Counted from the stretch's first letter, positions 8,727 through 18,265 are shown. The stretch is DNA of 64,000 bases from JAOBAU01 sp034667465 (GCA_034667465.1 JAXDJV010000025.1:310001-374000), one strand, 5' to 3'. Notes: generated by a model not told the origin, from the sequence alone. Program-made: numbers and translations.

Positions 8727-8754
8727 GCCCCGCCCCGCGGGGCTTTTTCTTTTT
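8727..8754 (+). terminator. Intrinsic terminator ahead of metH (probable riboswitch expression platform)
   Basis: A GC-rich hairpin (GCCCC with GGGGC, or the inner palindrome at 8732-8743) is followed by TTTTTCTTTTT at 8744-8754. It ends only a few bases before the metH start, so read-through must be regulated. GCCG at 8697-8700, inside aptamer stem P2, could pair instead with CGGC at 8725-8728 when ligand is absent. That alternative is short and is inference. Confidence 0.75.
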
Positions 8755-8760
8755 GTGCCT

Positions 8761-11700
8761 ATGAACTACACCACCAAAACTGCAGCAGCACTCCTCGACG
8801 CGCTCAAAAAACGGATCCTCATCATCGACGGCGCGATGGGGACGATGATCCAGCGCTACAAGCTCGAAGACGCCGACTATCGCGGCACGCGCTTCGCCGA
8901 TCATCCGCGCGATCTGAAGGGGAACAACGATCTCCTCTGCCTCACGCGCCCCGAGATCATCGAAGAGATTCATCGCCAGTACCTCGATGCCGGCGCCGAT
9001 CTGATCGAGACGAATACTTTCAACGCTCAGGCTATCTCGATGGCCGACTACGGGCTCGAATCGCTCTCATACGAGATCAACGTCGCCGCCGCGCAGCTCG
9101 CGCGCCGCGCCGCCGATGCGTACTCGACGCCGGAACGCCCGCGCTTCGTCGCCGGCGCAATCGGTCCGACGAATCGCACCGCATCGCTCTCGCCCGACGT
9201 CAACAATCCTGCGTTCCGCGGAGTGACGTTCGACGAGCTCGTCGACGCCTACAGCGAACAGGTGCGCGGCCTCATCGACGGCGGCGCGGACGTACTCCTC
9301 CCCGAGACGACCTTCGACACACTCAACCTCAAAGCGGCGCTCTTCGCGATCGAGAAAACGTTCGACGAGCGCGGCGTCCGGCTGCCGGTGATGATCTCGG
9401 TCACGATCACCGACGCCTCCGGCCGCACGCTCAGCGGACAGACCGTCGAAGCATTCTGGAACTCGGTCTCGCACGCGAACATCATCTCGGTCGGCATCAA
9501 CTGCGCGCTCGGCGCGAAAGAGATGCGGCCACACGTCGAAGAGCTGTCGACGATCGCGCCGGTCTACATGACCTGCTACCCGAACGCCGGCCTGCCGAAC
9601 GCGCTCGGCGAGTACGACGAGACGCCGCGGTCGATGGCGACGCTGCTCCGCGAGTTCGCCGACAACAACTGGCTGAACATGGTCGGCGGCTGTTGCGGCA
9701 CGACGCCCGATCACATCGCCGCAATCGCGGCGACGGTGAAAGAGCTCACGCCGCGCGTACCGCCGACGATCGAGCCGCACCTGCGTTTGAGCGGACTGGA
9801 AGCGCTGACCGTACGCCACCGCCGCCCCGCCGACCGTCATCCTGAGCGTAGCGAAGGATCTGGGCGGGAGGGGGACGCAGCTGCCGACGCAGCTGCCGAC
9901 GCGCGCCCCGCCCGCCCGGATCCTTCGCTGAACGCTCAGGATGACGGCGGGGACGGCGAGGCGGACGGCGCCGGCTTCATCATGGTCGGCGAACGGACCA
10001 ACGTCACCGGGTCGCCGAAGTTCTCGCAGCTGATCAAAGCCGGCGATCTCGATGCCGGTCTCGCCATCGCCAAACAGCAGATCGACGGCGGCGCGAACAT
10101 CCTCGACGTCAACATGGACGAAGGTCTGCTCGACTCCGAGCGGATCATGCACGAGTTTCTCAACCTCATCGCATCCGAGCCCGATATCTCCCGCGTGCCG
10201 CTGATGATCGACTCGTCGAAATGGACGGTCATCGAAGCAGGCCTCAAATGCACGCAGGGAAAATCGGTCGTCAATTCGATCTCTCTGAAAGAAGGAGAGG
10301 AGAAGTTCCGCGAGCAGGCGCGCCTCATCCGGCGTTACGGCGCGGCCGTCGTCGTGATGGCGTTCGATGAACAGGGACAGGCCGATTCGATCGAGCGCAA
10401 AGTCGAGATCTCGTCGCGCGCGTACCGAATCCTCGTCGATGAAGTCGGCTTCGATCCGACCGACATCATCTTCGACCCGAACGTCCTCACCGTCGCCACC
10501 GGCATTGAAGAGCACAACAACTACGGCGTCGCATTCATCGAAGCGGTGCGCCGGCTGCGCGAGAAGTTCCCGCTCGCCAACGCCTCCGGCGGCATCTCGA
10601 ACGTTTCGTTCTCGTTCCGCGGCAACAACGTCGTGCGCGAAGCGATGCACGCCGCGTTTCTCTACCACGCCATCAAAGCGGGACTGACGCTCGGCATCGT
10701 CAACGCCGGCCAGCTCGGCATCTACGAAGAGATCCCGAAAGATCTCCTCGAGCTCGTCGAAGATGTGCTGCTCAATCGCCGCGCCGACGCAACCGAGCGA
10801 CTGCTCACCTACGCCGACACGGTGAAAGGTCAGAAGAAGAGCGACGCGAAGGAAGAAGAAGCGTGGCGCTCCGGCACCGTCGAAGAACGTCTCTCGCACT
10901 CGCTCGTGAAGGGACTCATCGAGCATCTCGATGCCGACGTCGAAGAAGCGCGGCAGAAATATCCGACCGCGCTCGAGATCATCGAAGGTCCGCTTATGGA
11001 CGGCATGAACATCGTCGGCAATCTCTTCGGCGCCGGAAAGATGTTCCTCCCGCAGGTCGTGAAAAGTGCGCGCGTGATGAAGAAGGCGGTCGCGTATCTG
11101 CTGCCGTTCATGGAAGCGGAGAAGCTCAAGTCAGGCGACGTTTCCGCGCGTGGCAAGATCGTGATGGCGACCGTGAAGGGCGACGTTCACGACATCGGCA
11201 AGAACATCGTCGGTGTCGTGCTCGGCTGCAACAACTACGACGTCGTCGACCTCGGCGTCATGGTTCCGGTCGACAAAATCCTCGACTCCGCGATTGCCGA
11301 GAAGGCCGACATCATCGGCCTCTCCGGACTGATCACGCCGTCGCTCGATGAGATGACGCATGTCGCGCGCGAGATGGAGCGCCGCAAGTTCCGCGTGCCG
11401 CTGCTGATCGGCGGTGCGACGACGTCGAAGCTGCACACCGCCGTGAAAATCGCGCCGCGCTACGGCGCGCCGACCGTTCACGTGCTCGACGCCTCGCGCG
11501 CCGTCGGCGTCGTCAGCTCACTGCTGAGCGCCGACAAACGACCCGACTTCGAGCAGGGGATTCGCGTCGAATACGATCGCCTGCGCGCGCAACAGGCGGC
11601 GCGCGAAGAAGCACGCACGCTGCTGACGATCGACGAAGCGCGCCGCCGCAGTGCGAAGCTCGAATTCACCACGCCACCGCCTCCGCCGTTCCTCGGCGTT

Positions 11701-12597
11701 CGCACCATCGACGACTTCCCGCTCGAAACGATCGAGCCGTTCATCGACTGGACGCCGTTCTTCCAGACGTGGGAACTGCGCGGACGCTATCCGCAGATCC
11801 TCGACGAGCCGCGCGCGAAAGAGCTCTACGACGACGCGCGCCGTCTGCTCGCCGAGATCATCGAGAAGCGTCTGCTGCAGGCGCGCGCCGTCTACGGTTT
11901 CTGGCCGGCGAACGCGGTCGGCGACGACATCGAGCTTTATCGCGATGACTCCCGCCGCGACGTCGTCGCGGTCGTCCACACACTCCGCCAGCAGCAGGAA
12001 ACGAACACCGGCCAAAACCTCGCGCTCGCCGATTTCGTCGCGCCGAAAGGGACCGCTGATTACATCGGCGGTTTCGCCGTCACAGCCGGCATCGGCATCG
12101 AAGCGATCGTGCAGCGGTTCGAAAAAGATCACGACGACTACAACTCAATCATGACGAAAGCGCTCGCCGATCGCCTCGCGGAAGCGCTCGCCGAAGCGCT
12201 GCACCGCGACGTGCGGACGAAGTGGTACGCACCGGACGAAAGCTTGTCGAATGAAGATCTGATCGCCGAGAAGTACCGCGGCATCCGTCCGGCGGCCGGC
12301 TATCCGGCCTCACCCGATCACACGGAAAAGTCGACGCTCTTCACGCTGCTCGACGCGGAGAAGGCGGGCATTCATCTCACCGAGAACTTCGCGATGATGC
12401 CGGCGGCCTCGGTGAGCGGCCTCTACTTCGCGCATCCGGCGTCGAAGTACTTCTCGGTTGGAAAAATCGGGAAGGATCAGGTTGCCGACTATCACGTCCG
12501 CAAACAGATGCCGCTCACGGAAGTGGAGCGCTGGCTCTCGCCGAACCTCGGCTACGAGCCCGTGCACGAAGAGGAAGCCGTGTCATCCCGAGCGTAG
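8761..12597 (+). CDS. metH: Cobalamin-dependent methionine synthase
   Basis: The protein has 1278 residues with all modules in order. The homocysteine domain has zinc Cys in GINCALG and VGGCCGTTPDH. The pterin domain has VGERTNVTGS. The cobalamin domain has DVHDIGKNIVG, whose His is the lower cobalt ligand. The SAM-dependent reactivation domain has RGIRPAAGYPASPDH. It transfers methyl from methyltetrahydrofolate to homocysteine. The linker after the first module (about residues 359-395) is encoded by an in-frame palindromic repeat. The final residues VSSRA and the stop come from a second copy. GTG 8755 is an alternative start. A SAM riboswitch candidate lies upstream. Confidence 0.96.
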   Translation: MNYTTKTAAALLDALKKRILIIDGAMGTMIQRYKLEDADYRGTRFADHPRDLKGNNDLLCLTRPEIIEEIHRQYLDAGADLIETNTFNAQAISMADYGLESLSYEINVAAAQLARRAADAYSTPERPRFVAGAIGPTNRTASLSPDVNNPAFRGVTFDELVDAYSEQVRGLIDGGADVLLPETTFDTLNLKAALFAIEKTFDERGVRLPVMISVTITDASGRTLSGQTVEAFWNSVSHANIISVGINCALGAKEMRPHVEELSTIAPVYMTCYPNAGLPNALGEYDETPRSMATLLREFADNNWLNMVGGCCGTTPDHIAAIAATVKELTPRVPPTIEPHLRLSGLEALTVRHRRPADRHPERSEGSGREGDAAADAAADARPARPDPSLNAQDDGGDGEADGAGFIMVGERTNVTGSPKFSQLIKAGDLDAGLAIAKQQIDGGANILDVNMDEGLLDSERIMHEFLNLIASEPDISRVPLMIDSSKWTVIEAGLKCTQGKSVVNSISLKEGEEKFREQARLIRRYGAAVVVMAFDEQGQADSIERKVEISSRAYRILVDEVGFDPTDIIFDPNVLTVATGIEEHNNYGVAFIEAVRRLREKFPLANASGGISNVSFSFRGNNVVREAMHAAFLYHAIKAGLTLGIVNAGQLGIYEEIPKDLLELVEDVLLNRRADATERLLTYADTVKGQKKSDAKEEEAWRSGTVEERLSHSLVKGLIEHLDADVEEARQKYPTALEIIEGPLMDGMNIVGNLFGAGKMFLPQVVKSARVMKKAVAYLLPFMEAEKLKSGDVSARGKIVMATVKGDVHDIGKNIVGVVLGCNNYDVVDLGVMVPVDKILDSAIAEKADIIGLSGLITPSLDEMTHVAREMERRKFRVPLLIGGATTSKLHTAVKIAPRYGAPTVHVLDASRAVGVVSSLLSADKRPDFEQGIRVEYDRLRAQQAAREEARTLLTIDEARRRSAKLEFTTPPPPPFLGVRTIDDFPLETIEPFIDWTPFFQTWELRGRYPQILDEPRAKELYDDARRLLAEIIEKRLLQARAVYGFWPANAVGDDIELYRDDSRRDVVAVVHTLRQQQETNTGQNLALADFVAPKGTADYIGGFAVTAGIGIEAIVQRFEKDHDDYNSIMTKALADRLAEALAEALHRDVRTKWYAPDESLSNEDLIAEKYRGIRPAAGYPASPDHTEKSTLFTLLDAEKAGIHLTENFAMMPAASVSGLYFAHPASKYFSVGKIGKDQVADYHVRKQMPLTEVERWLSPNLGYEPVHEEEAVSSRA
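9836..9945. repeat. Palindromic repeat copy 1, inside metH
   Basis: GTCATCCTGAGCGTAGCGAA begins the left arm; GGATCCTTCGCTGAACGCTC and GGATGAC form the right arm, with GGGCGGG/CCCGCCC inner pairing. Between them a 12-base unit (GCAGCTGCCGAC) is tandemly doubled. It is read in frame within metH as a Pro/Ala/Asp/Arg-rich linker. Confidence 0.9.
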
Positions 12598-12673
12598 CGA
12601 GGGATCCGGGAGGGCGGAGCGGCAGGCTGGAGCGCCCCGCCCGCCCGGATCCCTCGCTAACGCTCGGGATGAC
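12582..12673. repeat. Palindromic repeat copy 2, at metH 3' end
   Basis: Left arm GTCATCCCGAGCGTAGCGAG and right arm ending CGCTCGGGATGAC form a long hairpin with GC-rich inner pairing. The TAG in the left arm is the metH stop codon. It fills the gap between metH and a convergent lipoprotein gene and may act as a two-way terminator. Confidence 0.9.
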
Positions 12674-12679
12674 GTAAAT

Positions 12680-13168
12680 CTAGTGCCCCACGGTCGGCTC
12701 GTAATGAACCTGCTCCACCGCCGTGTGCTGGAACGAACCCTTCGCTGATTCGAAGAACGCCGTTACACGCAGCGAGACCGGTCCGTTCGAACCGTACACG
12801 GTGTCGCTTTCCACGACTCCGTTCGCCCAGAAGTCGACCGCCTTCGTGCCGTTCGGCGGTACTTCGATGCTGAACGGACGCGACGTGTTCGGCATCGTGT
12901 AGGCGCCGACGCCGACCGACTGCACGGTCACGCGCTTCAGCGTGATCGACTCGGACGACGGGTTTTCCACCTGCACGCGATACTGAATCGGAATGCCGCC
13001 GGTCACGTGGCGCGCCGCTTCGGCGACGGTGCTGAGCTGCGCGAGCTGCACGACCGGCTCGGTGAGGTTGAGGCTCGACGCGTCCTTATCGTCGGAGCCC
13101 GACGACGACGCGCATCCGGCGAGAGCGAGAACGAACAACGGAAGAACAGCAAAGGACTTCATTCGCAT
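12680..13168 (-). CDS. Lipoprotein, function unknown
   Basis: The protein has 162 residues. The N-terminus MRMKSFAVLPLFVLALAGCASSS is a clear lipoprotein signal with an LAGC lipobox, so the mature protein should be lipidated at Cys and anchored in the envelope. The remainder (YRVQVENPSS, ITLKRVTVQSVG) reads like one immunoglobulin-like or LEA14-type beta-sandwich. GGAGG lies six bases before the chosen ATG, which decides the start. A longer in-frame extension upstream is rejected because it lacks a signal peptide at its start. Confidence 0.75.
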   Translation of the reverse strand: MRMKSFAVLPLFVLALAGCASSSGSDDKDASSLNLTEPVVQLAQLSTVAEAARHVTGGIPIQYRVQVENPSSESITLKRVTVQSVGVGAYTMPNTSRPFSIEVPPNGTKAVDFWANGVVESDTVYGSNGPVSLRVTAFFESAKGSFQHTAVEQVHYEPTVGH

Positions 13169-13241
13169 GAACTGCCTCCGATCTGCCGTTTCGCAACACC
13201 CTTGCCCGAAACCGTCATTCCGCCGCGCTCGCTGCAAATGG

Positions 13242-13267
13242 AAAGGGGAGCGTCGCCGCTCCCCTTT
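13242..13267 (-). terminator. Hairpin terminator after the TPR/carboxypeptidase-regulatory-like gene
   Basis: AAAGGGGAGCG and its exact reverse complement flank a 4-base loop. On the minus strand the second arm ends in TTT and is followed by CCATTT. It lies about 25 bases after the stop of the gene at 13290. Confidence 0.7.
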
Positions 13268-13289
13268 GTCACGAAATCGTTTGAAGTGA

Positions 13290-14228
13290 CTACTTCAGAT
13301 AGCCGAGCATTTCCTTCGCGGTCGCCGCTTCGGGACCCTTCGGATCGAGCTCGATGTACTTCTGAAGATTCGTCCGAGCATCGGCGTTTCGGCTGGTACG
13401 CGCGTAAACCATTCCGAGCTGGAAGTACGCCATGGCGAACTTCTCATCAGCCGCGATGGCCTGCTTGAGCAGCGGCTCGGCATCCTTGTCCTTGCCGGCG
13501 TTGAGGAACTTCACCGCGTCGTTGTAGAGACCGCTCGCGTTGGCCGGCAGCTTCTTTTTCATCTCGGCCGCTTTGGCCTTGTCGCCGCTCGATGAGTACG
13601 CGTCGTAAAGAATCGCGTTCATGTCCTCTTCGTCGCCGCCGAGCTCGAGCGCTTTGTTCGCGCTCTCGATCGCCTTCGCCCAGTTCTTCGTGCGAATGGC
13701 CATCTTCGCGCGCGCTTCCCAGCCGCGCGTCAGCTTCTCGTTCGCAGCGACCGCTTCATCGAACTTCGCCAAAGCCTCGGCATCCTTGCCGTCATTGGCG
13801 AGGCCGGCGCCTTCATTGAAGGCAGCCACGGCCGGGTCTGCTTTCGCCGGTTCCGCGGCTTTGCCGGACGGCGCGACAGCAGCCGCGTTTGGCGGCGTCA
13901 GCTCGACGTCCTTCACGTTCGGCGTACCGATGGTGAACTTAACGCCGGTCTCTTCATACGGCGCGTAGCCGGGCGCGTTGACGGCGAATTTGTACTTGAT
14001 CGTTCCCTTGAGCAGGATGAACGCGAACGTCCCATCCTTCTTCACCGGGAAGTCCGATTTGAAGTTGATCGATTCGGTCGCAGACACGGTGACGACCGCG
14101 TTCGGAATCGGCTTTTTGGTAACGGTGTCCGTGATCTTTCCGAGCACGCGCACCTCTTCCACTGCAAAGGCGCTCGTCGCCACCGACGCAAGCGCGAGGA
14201 GGCACACCGCGAGTGATTTCCGCATCAT
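13290..14228 (-). CDS. Exported protein with carboxypeptidase-regulatory-like domain and TPRs
   Basis: The protein has 312 residues. A signal peptide (ending near SAFAVEE) is followed by a carboxypeptidase regulatory-like beta-sandwich (VLGKITDTVTKKPIPNAVV, then YKFAVNAPGYAPYEE). An Ala/Pro/Lys linker follows, then several TPR-like units (ALAKFDEAV, WAKAIESANKALELG, AEPLLKQAIAADEKFA, ARTNLQKYIELDP). AAGGAG five bases before the ATG at 14228 fixes the start. A periplasmic or surface scaffold role is likely; no enzyme motif is visible. Confidence 0.75.
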   Translation of the reverse strand: MMRKSLAVCLLALASVATSAFAVEEVRVLGKITDTVTKKPIPNAVVTVSATESINFKSDFPVKKDGTFAFILLKGTIKYKFAVNAPGYAPYEETGVKFTIGTPNVKDVELTPPNAAAVAPSGKAAEPAKADPAVAAFNEGAGLANDGKDAEALAKFDEAVAANEKLTRGWEARAKMAIRTKNWAKAIESANKALELGGDEEDMNAILYDAYSSSGDKAKAAEMKKKLPANASGLYNDAVKFLNAGKDKDAEPLLKQAIAADEKFAMAYFQLGMVYARTSRNADARTNLQKYIELDPKGPEAATAKEMLGYLK

Positions 14229-14296
14229 CAAATCTCCTTGTTGTTGGTTACCGGGAGATGTAACGGATCAGCCAAAAACGGCATTTCCATTCGCCC

Positions 14297-16237
14297 TTAA
14301 TGCAGCACGAGATAGGTCTGTTCTTTAAGGCCGCGCTCGTAATCCTGAAGCAGCCTCATCCCTTCATTCGGTTTCACCCGATCGGCTTTGATCGCCGCAT
14401 CGATCTGCGATTTCATCCGCTTCTCGATGTCACGCGGATCGTACTGCGTCATCGCCAGAACTTCACCGATCGTGTTTCCGGGGATCTCTTCCTCGATGTA
14501 GAAACCGCTCTCTTCATCTTCGTCGAGGAACACGTGGACCTCGTTCACGCGGCCGAAGAGATTGTGGATGTCGCCCATGATGTCCTGATAGGCGCCGGTG
14601 AGAAAGATGCCGAGGTAGTAAGGCTCGCCCGGCTTGATCTCGTGGAGGGGGAGGGTTTCGCGAACGTCTTTCAGATCGATGTACTTCGAAACCTTGCCGT
14701 CGGAGTCGCAGGTGATGTCGACGAGCGTCGACTCGAGCATCGGACGTTCGTTCAGTCGATGAATCGGCATCATCGGAAAGAGCTGACCGAGCGCCCAGTG
14801 GTCGAGCAGCGACTGGAAGACCGAGAAGTTGCAGATGTGCTGATCGGCGAGCTCGATGTTGAGGTTCTTCAGATCTTCCGGCACTTCTTCCGGATCGATC
14901 GTCCGGACGAGATCCTGAATGCGCTCGGCGATCTGCCAGAAGAGTGATTCGACGCGCGCCTTCACTTCGAGCTCGAGCAGACCGAGCTCGAACATCGTCT
15001 GCGCCTGCTCCTTGATCTGTTCGAGGTCGTGCCACGCCTCGGTGAGATTTTCACCGGTCAGCGTCGTGTCGATCTCGATGATCTCGCGAATCAGTTTGTG
15101 CTCGGACGCGCGTGACGTTAGCGGCTCCAGCGGCGTCTTCTCGATCGCGCCGAACGCCTGCACGACGAGCACCGAGTGATGCGCGACGATTGCGCGCCCC
15201 GACTCCGAGATGATGTGCGGATGCGGCACCTTCTCGTCGTCGCAGACATCCATGATGTTGTAGACGATGTCGTTCGCGTACTCCTCGATCGTGTAGTTCA
15301 TCGATGAGTGGAACGACGAGCGCGAGCCGTCGTAGTCGATGGCCAGACCGCCGCCGACGTCGAGATATTCGAGCGGATGTCCGCTCTTGTGCAGCTTCGC
15401 GTAATACATCGCCGCTTCACGCACGGCGCGTTTGATCGTGGCGATGTCGGGGATCTGCGAGCCGATGTGGAAGTGGAGCAGCTTGAACGCCGACTCCATC
15501 TTCGCTTCGCGCAGAATCTCGATCGCTTCGAGAATCTCGGCGGTCGACAGACCGAACTTCGCATGCTCGCCGCCGGACGTCGCCCACTTGCCGGCGCCTT
15601 TCGAAAGCAACCGCACGCGCATGCCGATCCACGGCTCGACATTCATCTCCGCGGCGATCTTCACGATCGCGCGCACTTCCGAAAGTTTCTCGGCGATGAG
15701 GATGACCTTCTTGCCGATCTTGCGGCCGATCATCGCCATCCGAATGAACGTCGTGTCCTTGTAGCCGTTGCAGACGATCAGCGAATCGTTGTCGGTGTGT
15801 ACGGCCAAACCGGCAAAGATCTCCGGCTTCGAGCCGACTTCGAGGCCGTAGTTGAACGGCTTGCCGGCGTCGAGAATCTCTTCGACGACTTCGCGCAGCT
15901 GATTGACCTTGATCGGAAAGACGCCGCGGTACGTGCCGCGGTAACCGATCTCGGAGATGGCGTTGTTGAACGCGCTGTTCAGCGTTTCGACGCGATGGCG
16001 CAGCAGATCCTGAAAACGGATCAGCAGCGGCGCGTCGAGGTTGAGCGCCTGCGCCTCGCGCAGCGCGTCGATGATCGGGATCGCCGTTCCTTTTTCCTGG
16101 AGCGGGGCGACGGTCAGGTCACCGTTCGCGTTGACGTCAAAGTAGCCGCCGCCCCAGCGGTCGGTCATGTAGAGCGACGCCGAATCTTCGACGGTCCACT
16201 CGGGCTGCGGCTCGAATTCTTCAGGATGTGCTTCCAA
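14297..16237 (-). CDS. speA: Biosynthetic arginine decarboxylase
   Basis: The protein has 646 residues, in the size range of SpeA. It converts arginine to agmatine, the first step of one putrescine route, using pyridoxal phosphate. The PLP lysine is in GVFPIKVNQ (about residue 110). HFHIGSQIPD and YLDVGGGLAIDYDG are the typical barrel motifs, and GNLEL-type C-terminal sequences follow (DIMGDIHNLFG). With arcA in the same window the cell appears to have two arginine-consuming routes. No regulatory element is apparent. Confidence 0.95.
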   Translation of the reverse strand: MEAHPEEFEPQPEWTVEDSASLYMTDRWGGGYFDVNANGDLTVAPLQEKGTAIPIIDALREAQALNLDAPLLIRFQDLLRHRVETLNSAFNNAISEIGYRGTYRGVFPIKVNQLREVVEEILDAGKPFNYGLEVGSKPEIFAGLAVHTDNDSLIVCNGYKDTTFIRMAMIGRKIGKKVILIAEKLSEVRAIVKIAAEMNVEPWIGMRVRLLSKGAGKWATSGGEHAKFGLSTAEILEAIEILREAKMESAFKLLHFHIGSQIPDIATIKRAVREAAMYYAKLHKSGHPLEYLDVGGGLAIDYDGSRSSFHSSMNYTIEEYANDIVYNIMDVCDDEKVPHPHIISESGRAIVAHHSVLVVQAFGAIEKTPLEPLTSRASEHKLIREIIEIDTTLTGENLTEAWHDLEQIKEQAQTMFELGLLELEVKARVESLFWQIAERIQDLVRTIDPEEVPEDLKNLNIELADQHICNFSVFQSLLDHWALGQLFPMMPIHRLNERPMLESTLVDITCDSDGKVSKYIDLKDVRETLPLHEIKPGEPYYLGIFLTGAYQDIMGDIHNLFGRVNEVHVFLDEDEESGFYIEEEIPGNTIGEVLAMTQYDPRDIEKRMKSQIDAAIKADRVKPNEGMRLLQDYERGLKEQTYLVLH

Positions 16238-16301
16238 CGTTCAGGGCGCCCTCCAAACTGCGAAGAATAGAACGCCACAGCCCGGCTGTCATTCCGCGTT
16301 T

Positions 16302-17168
16302 TCAGTCGCGCGAAAACTCGGTGCCGTCGATCTCTGCCATCTCGTTCACCGACAGGGCGACGTTGACCGATTTTGCGCTGTCGATCGCATGCTCCGGTTT
16401 CGACGCGCCGGGAATCGGAACGACGCTCGGCGACTGCTGGCGAACCCACGCAAGTGTCACCGCGTGCACGCTCGCGTTGCGCGCTTTCGCGATCCGCTGC
16501 AGCACTTCGAACCGCGGCAGTTTCTTCGCGAGCCGCCCGCCGCCGACCGGGCTGTAAGCGAGGAACGTCACGTTCCGCTCCGCGCAGCCGCGCGCGACGT
16601 CGATCGATTCGCGGAAGTACGGATTGAGCCGGTTCTGCACCGACTCGATCGCGACGATTCCGCGCGCGACGTCGAGTTGTTCGAGCGACACGTTACTGAG
16701 CCCGACGTAGCGGATCTTGCCGTCGCGCTGTAACTGCGCGAACGCTTCGACGCTCTCCTCGAACGGCACCGCCGGATCGGGAACGTGAAACTGATAGAGG
16801 AAGATCTGCTCGACGCCGAGCGCGCGCAGACTCGCTTCGCACGCTTCGCGAATGTGCTTCGGCGATCCGTCGTAGGTCCATGAACCGTTCGGCCGGCGCA
16901 TCCCCGCTTTCGTGGCGATGCGAATCCGATCGCGATCGGCGCGCTCGCGCACCGTCGACGCGATCAGCCGCTCGTTGTGGCCGATGTCGGAGTCGTCGAT
17001 GCAGTAAACGTCGGCGGTATCGAGGAAGTCGATGCCGGCGTCGATCGCCGCGTTGATCGTCCGCCGCGCCTGCTCTTCCGGCGGACGTCCCTGAATCGAG
17101 AGCGGCATTCCCCCAAAGCCGATTCGCGAGATCGATTCGCCGGTTGCACCAAGTGTGGTGTGATCCAT
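16302..17168 (-). CDS. Aldo/keto reductase
   Basis: The protein has 288 residues with the TIM-barrel AKR fold. FLDTADVY carries the catalytic Asp (about 50) and Tyr (about 55), IATKAG the Lys, and the strand YQFHVPDP occupies the usual His position. PIPGASKPEHA near the end binds the NADP phosphate. The likely role is NADPH-dependent carbonyl reduction; the substrate cannot be inferred. It is divergent from the sugar dehydrogenase gene across only 27 bases. An ATG nine bases upstream is an alternative start. Confidence 0.88.
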   Translation of the reverse strand: MDHTTLGATGESISRIGFGGMPLSIQGRPPEEQARRTINAAIDAGIDFLDTADVYCIDDSDIGHNERLIASTVRERADRDRIRIATKAGMRRPNGSWTYDGSPKHIREACEASLRALGVEQIFLYQFHVPDPAVPFEESVEAFAQLQRDGKIRYVGLSNVSLEQLDVARGIVAIESVQNRLNPYFRESIDVARGCAERNVTFLAYSPVGGGRLAKKLPRFEVLQRIAKARNASVHAVTLAWVRQQSPSVVPIPGASKPEHAIDSAKSVNVALSVNEMAEIDGTEFSRD

Positions 17169-17195
17169 GCGAGGCATCGTACGCCGGAGGCTTTC

Positions 17196-18254
17196 ATGCT
17201 GCGCAACCTCATTTGTTCCGCACTCCTGCTGCTCACGACGGCCGCCGCGACGGTTCCGCGATATCGCGTCGTCGAAGTCGCGCGCGGGCTGGAAGTGCCA
17301 TGGTCGATCGTCTTCGCGCCCGACGGCCGCGTCCTCTTCACCGAGCGTCCCGGACGTCTGCGCGTAATCGTGAAAGGAGTGCTGCAGCCGGCGCCGCTGT
17401 ACACGTTCCGCGATGTCTCTTCGCATTCCGAAGAAGGATTGATGGGACTCGCGCTGCATCCCGACTTCGCGAAGAACCATCTGCTCTACGTCAGCTATGC
17501 GACGTCACGCGGCGGCGAAATGTCGGTCGAAGTGATTCGCTATCGCGAGACCGGACTCTCGCTGATGGAACCGAAGACGATCGTCGCAGGGCTGCCGGCC
17601 GCGCGCTTTCACGCCGGCTGCCGGCTGCGCTTCGGACCCGATCGCAAGCTCTACATCACCACCGGCGACGCCACCACTCGCGAGATCGCGCAGCAGATGA
17701 CGTCGCTCGGCGGCAAGATTTTGCGAGTGAACGACGACGGCACGATCCCGGCCGACAATCCGTTTCCGAGGTCACCGATCTGGACGCTCGGCAATCGCAA
17801 TCCGCAGGGGATCGACTGGGATCCGATCAGCGGACTGCTGTTCGAAACGGAGCACGGACCGTCAGGCTTCGACGGTCCCGGCGGCGGCGACGAAGTGAAC
17901 ATCATCGAGAAGGGACGCAACTACGGCTGGCCGATCGTCCACCACCGCCAGTCGCGCGCCGGTTTCGTTTCGCCGCTGCTCGAATACACGCCGGCCGTCG
18001 CGCCGGCCAGCGGCATCTTCTGGCAAAACGACTTCTGGTTCGGCTGTCTGCGCGGCGAACACGTTCATCGCGTCATCCTCGACGCGAAAGATCGGCGCCG
18101 CGTCGTATCGGAGGAGAAGTTGTTCACGACGTACGGCCGCATTCGCGAAGTCGCCGCCGCGCCCGACGGCTCGCTCTGGTTCTCGACGAGCAATCGCGAC
18201 GGGCGCGGAGATCGGCGGGATGGCGATGATCGGATTTATCGCGTGACGCGGTAA
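17196..18254 (+). CDS. PQQ-dependent sugar dehydrogenase-like protein (GSDH family)
   Basis: The protein has 352 residues with a short signal peptide. Blades of the six-bladed propeller show family motifs: EVPWSIVFAPDGRVLFTERPG, EEGLMGLALHPDF, LYITTGD, GKILRVNDDGTIPADNPF, NRNPQGIDWDP and ETEHGP with GGDEVN. Soluble glucose/sorbosone-type dehydrogenases oxidise sugars in the periplasm with PQQ and calcium. No PQQ synthesis genes are in the window. GGAGG five bases before ATG 17196 sets the start. Confidence 0.85.
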   Translation: MLRNLICSALLLLTTAAATVPRYRVVEVARGLEVPWSIVFAPDGRVLFTERPGRLRVIVKGVLQPAPLYTFRDVSSHSEEGLMGLALHPDFAKNHLLYVSYATSRGGEMSVEVIRYRETGLSLMEPKTIVAGLPAARFHAGCRLRFGPDRKLYITTGDATTREIAQQMTSLGGKILRVNDDGTIPADNPFPRSPIWTLGNRNPQGIDWDPISGLLFETEHGPSGFDGPGGGDEVNIIEKGRNYGWPIVHHRQSRAGFVSPLLEYTPAVAPASGIFWQNDFWFGCLRGEHVHRVILDAKDRRRVVSEEKLFTTYGRIREVAAAPDGSLWFSTSNRDGRGDRRDGDDRIYRVTR

Positions 18255-18265
18255 AGTCGCAGCCC

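Noticed and set aside
9067..10926. A 619-codon open frame on the minus strand opposite metH
   Set aside because: It is Arg/Asp/Val-rich with no recognisable domain, and lies wholly opposite a certain gene. GC-rich codon bias leaves long open antisense frames.
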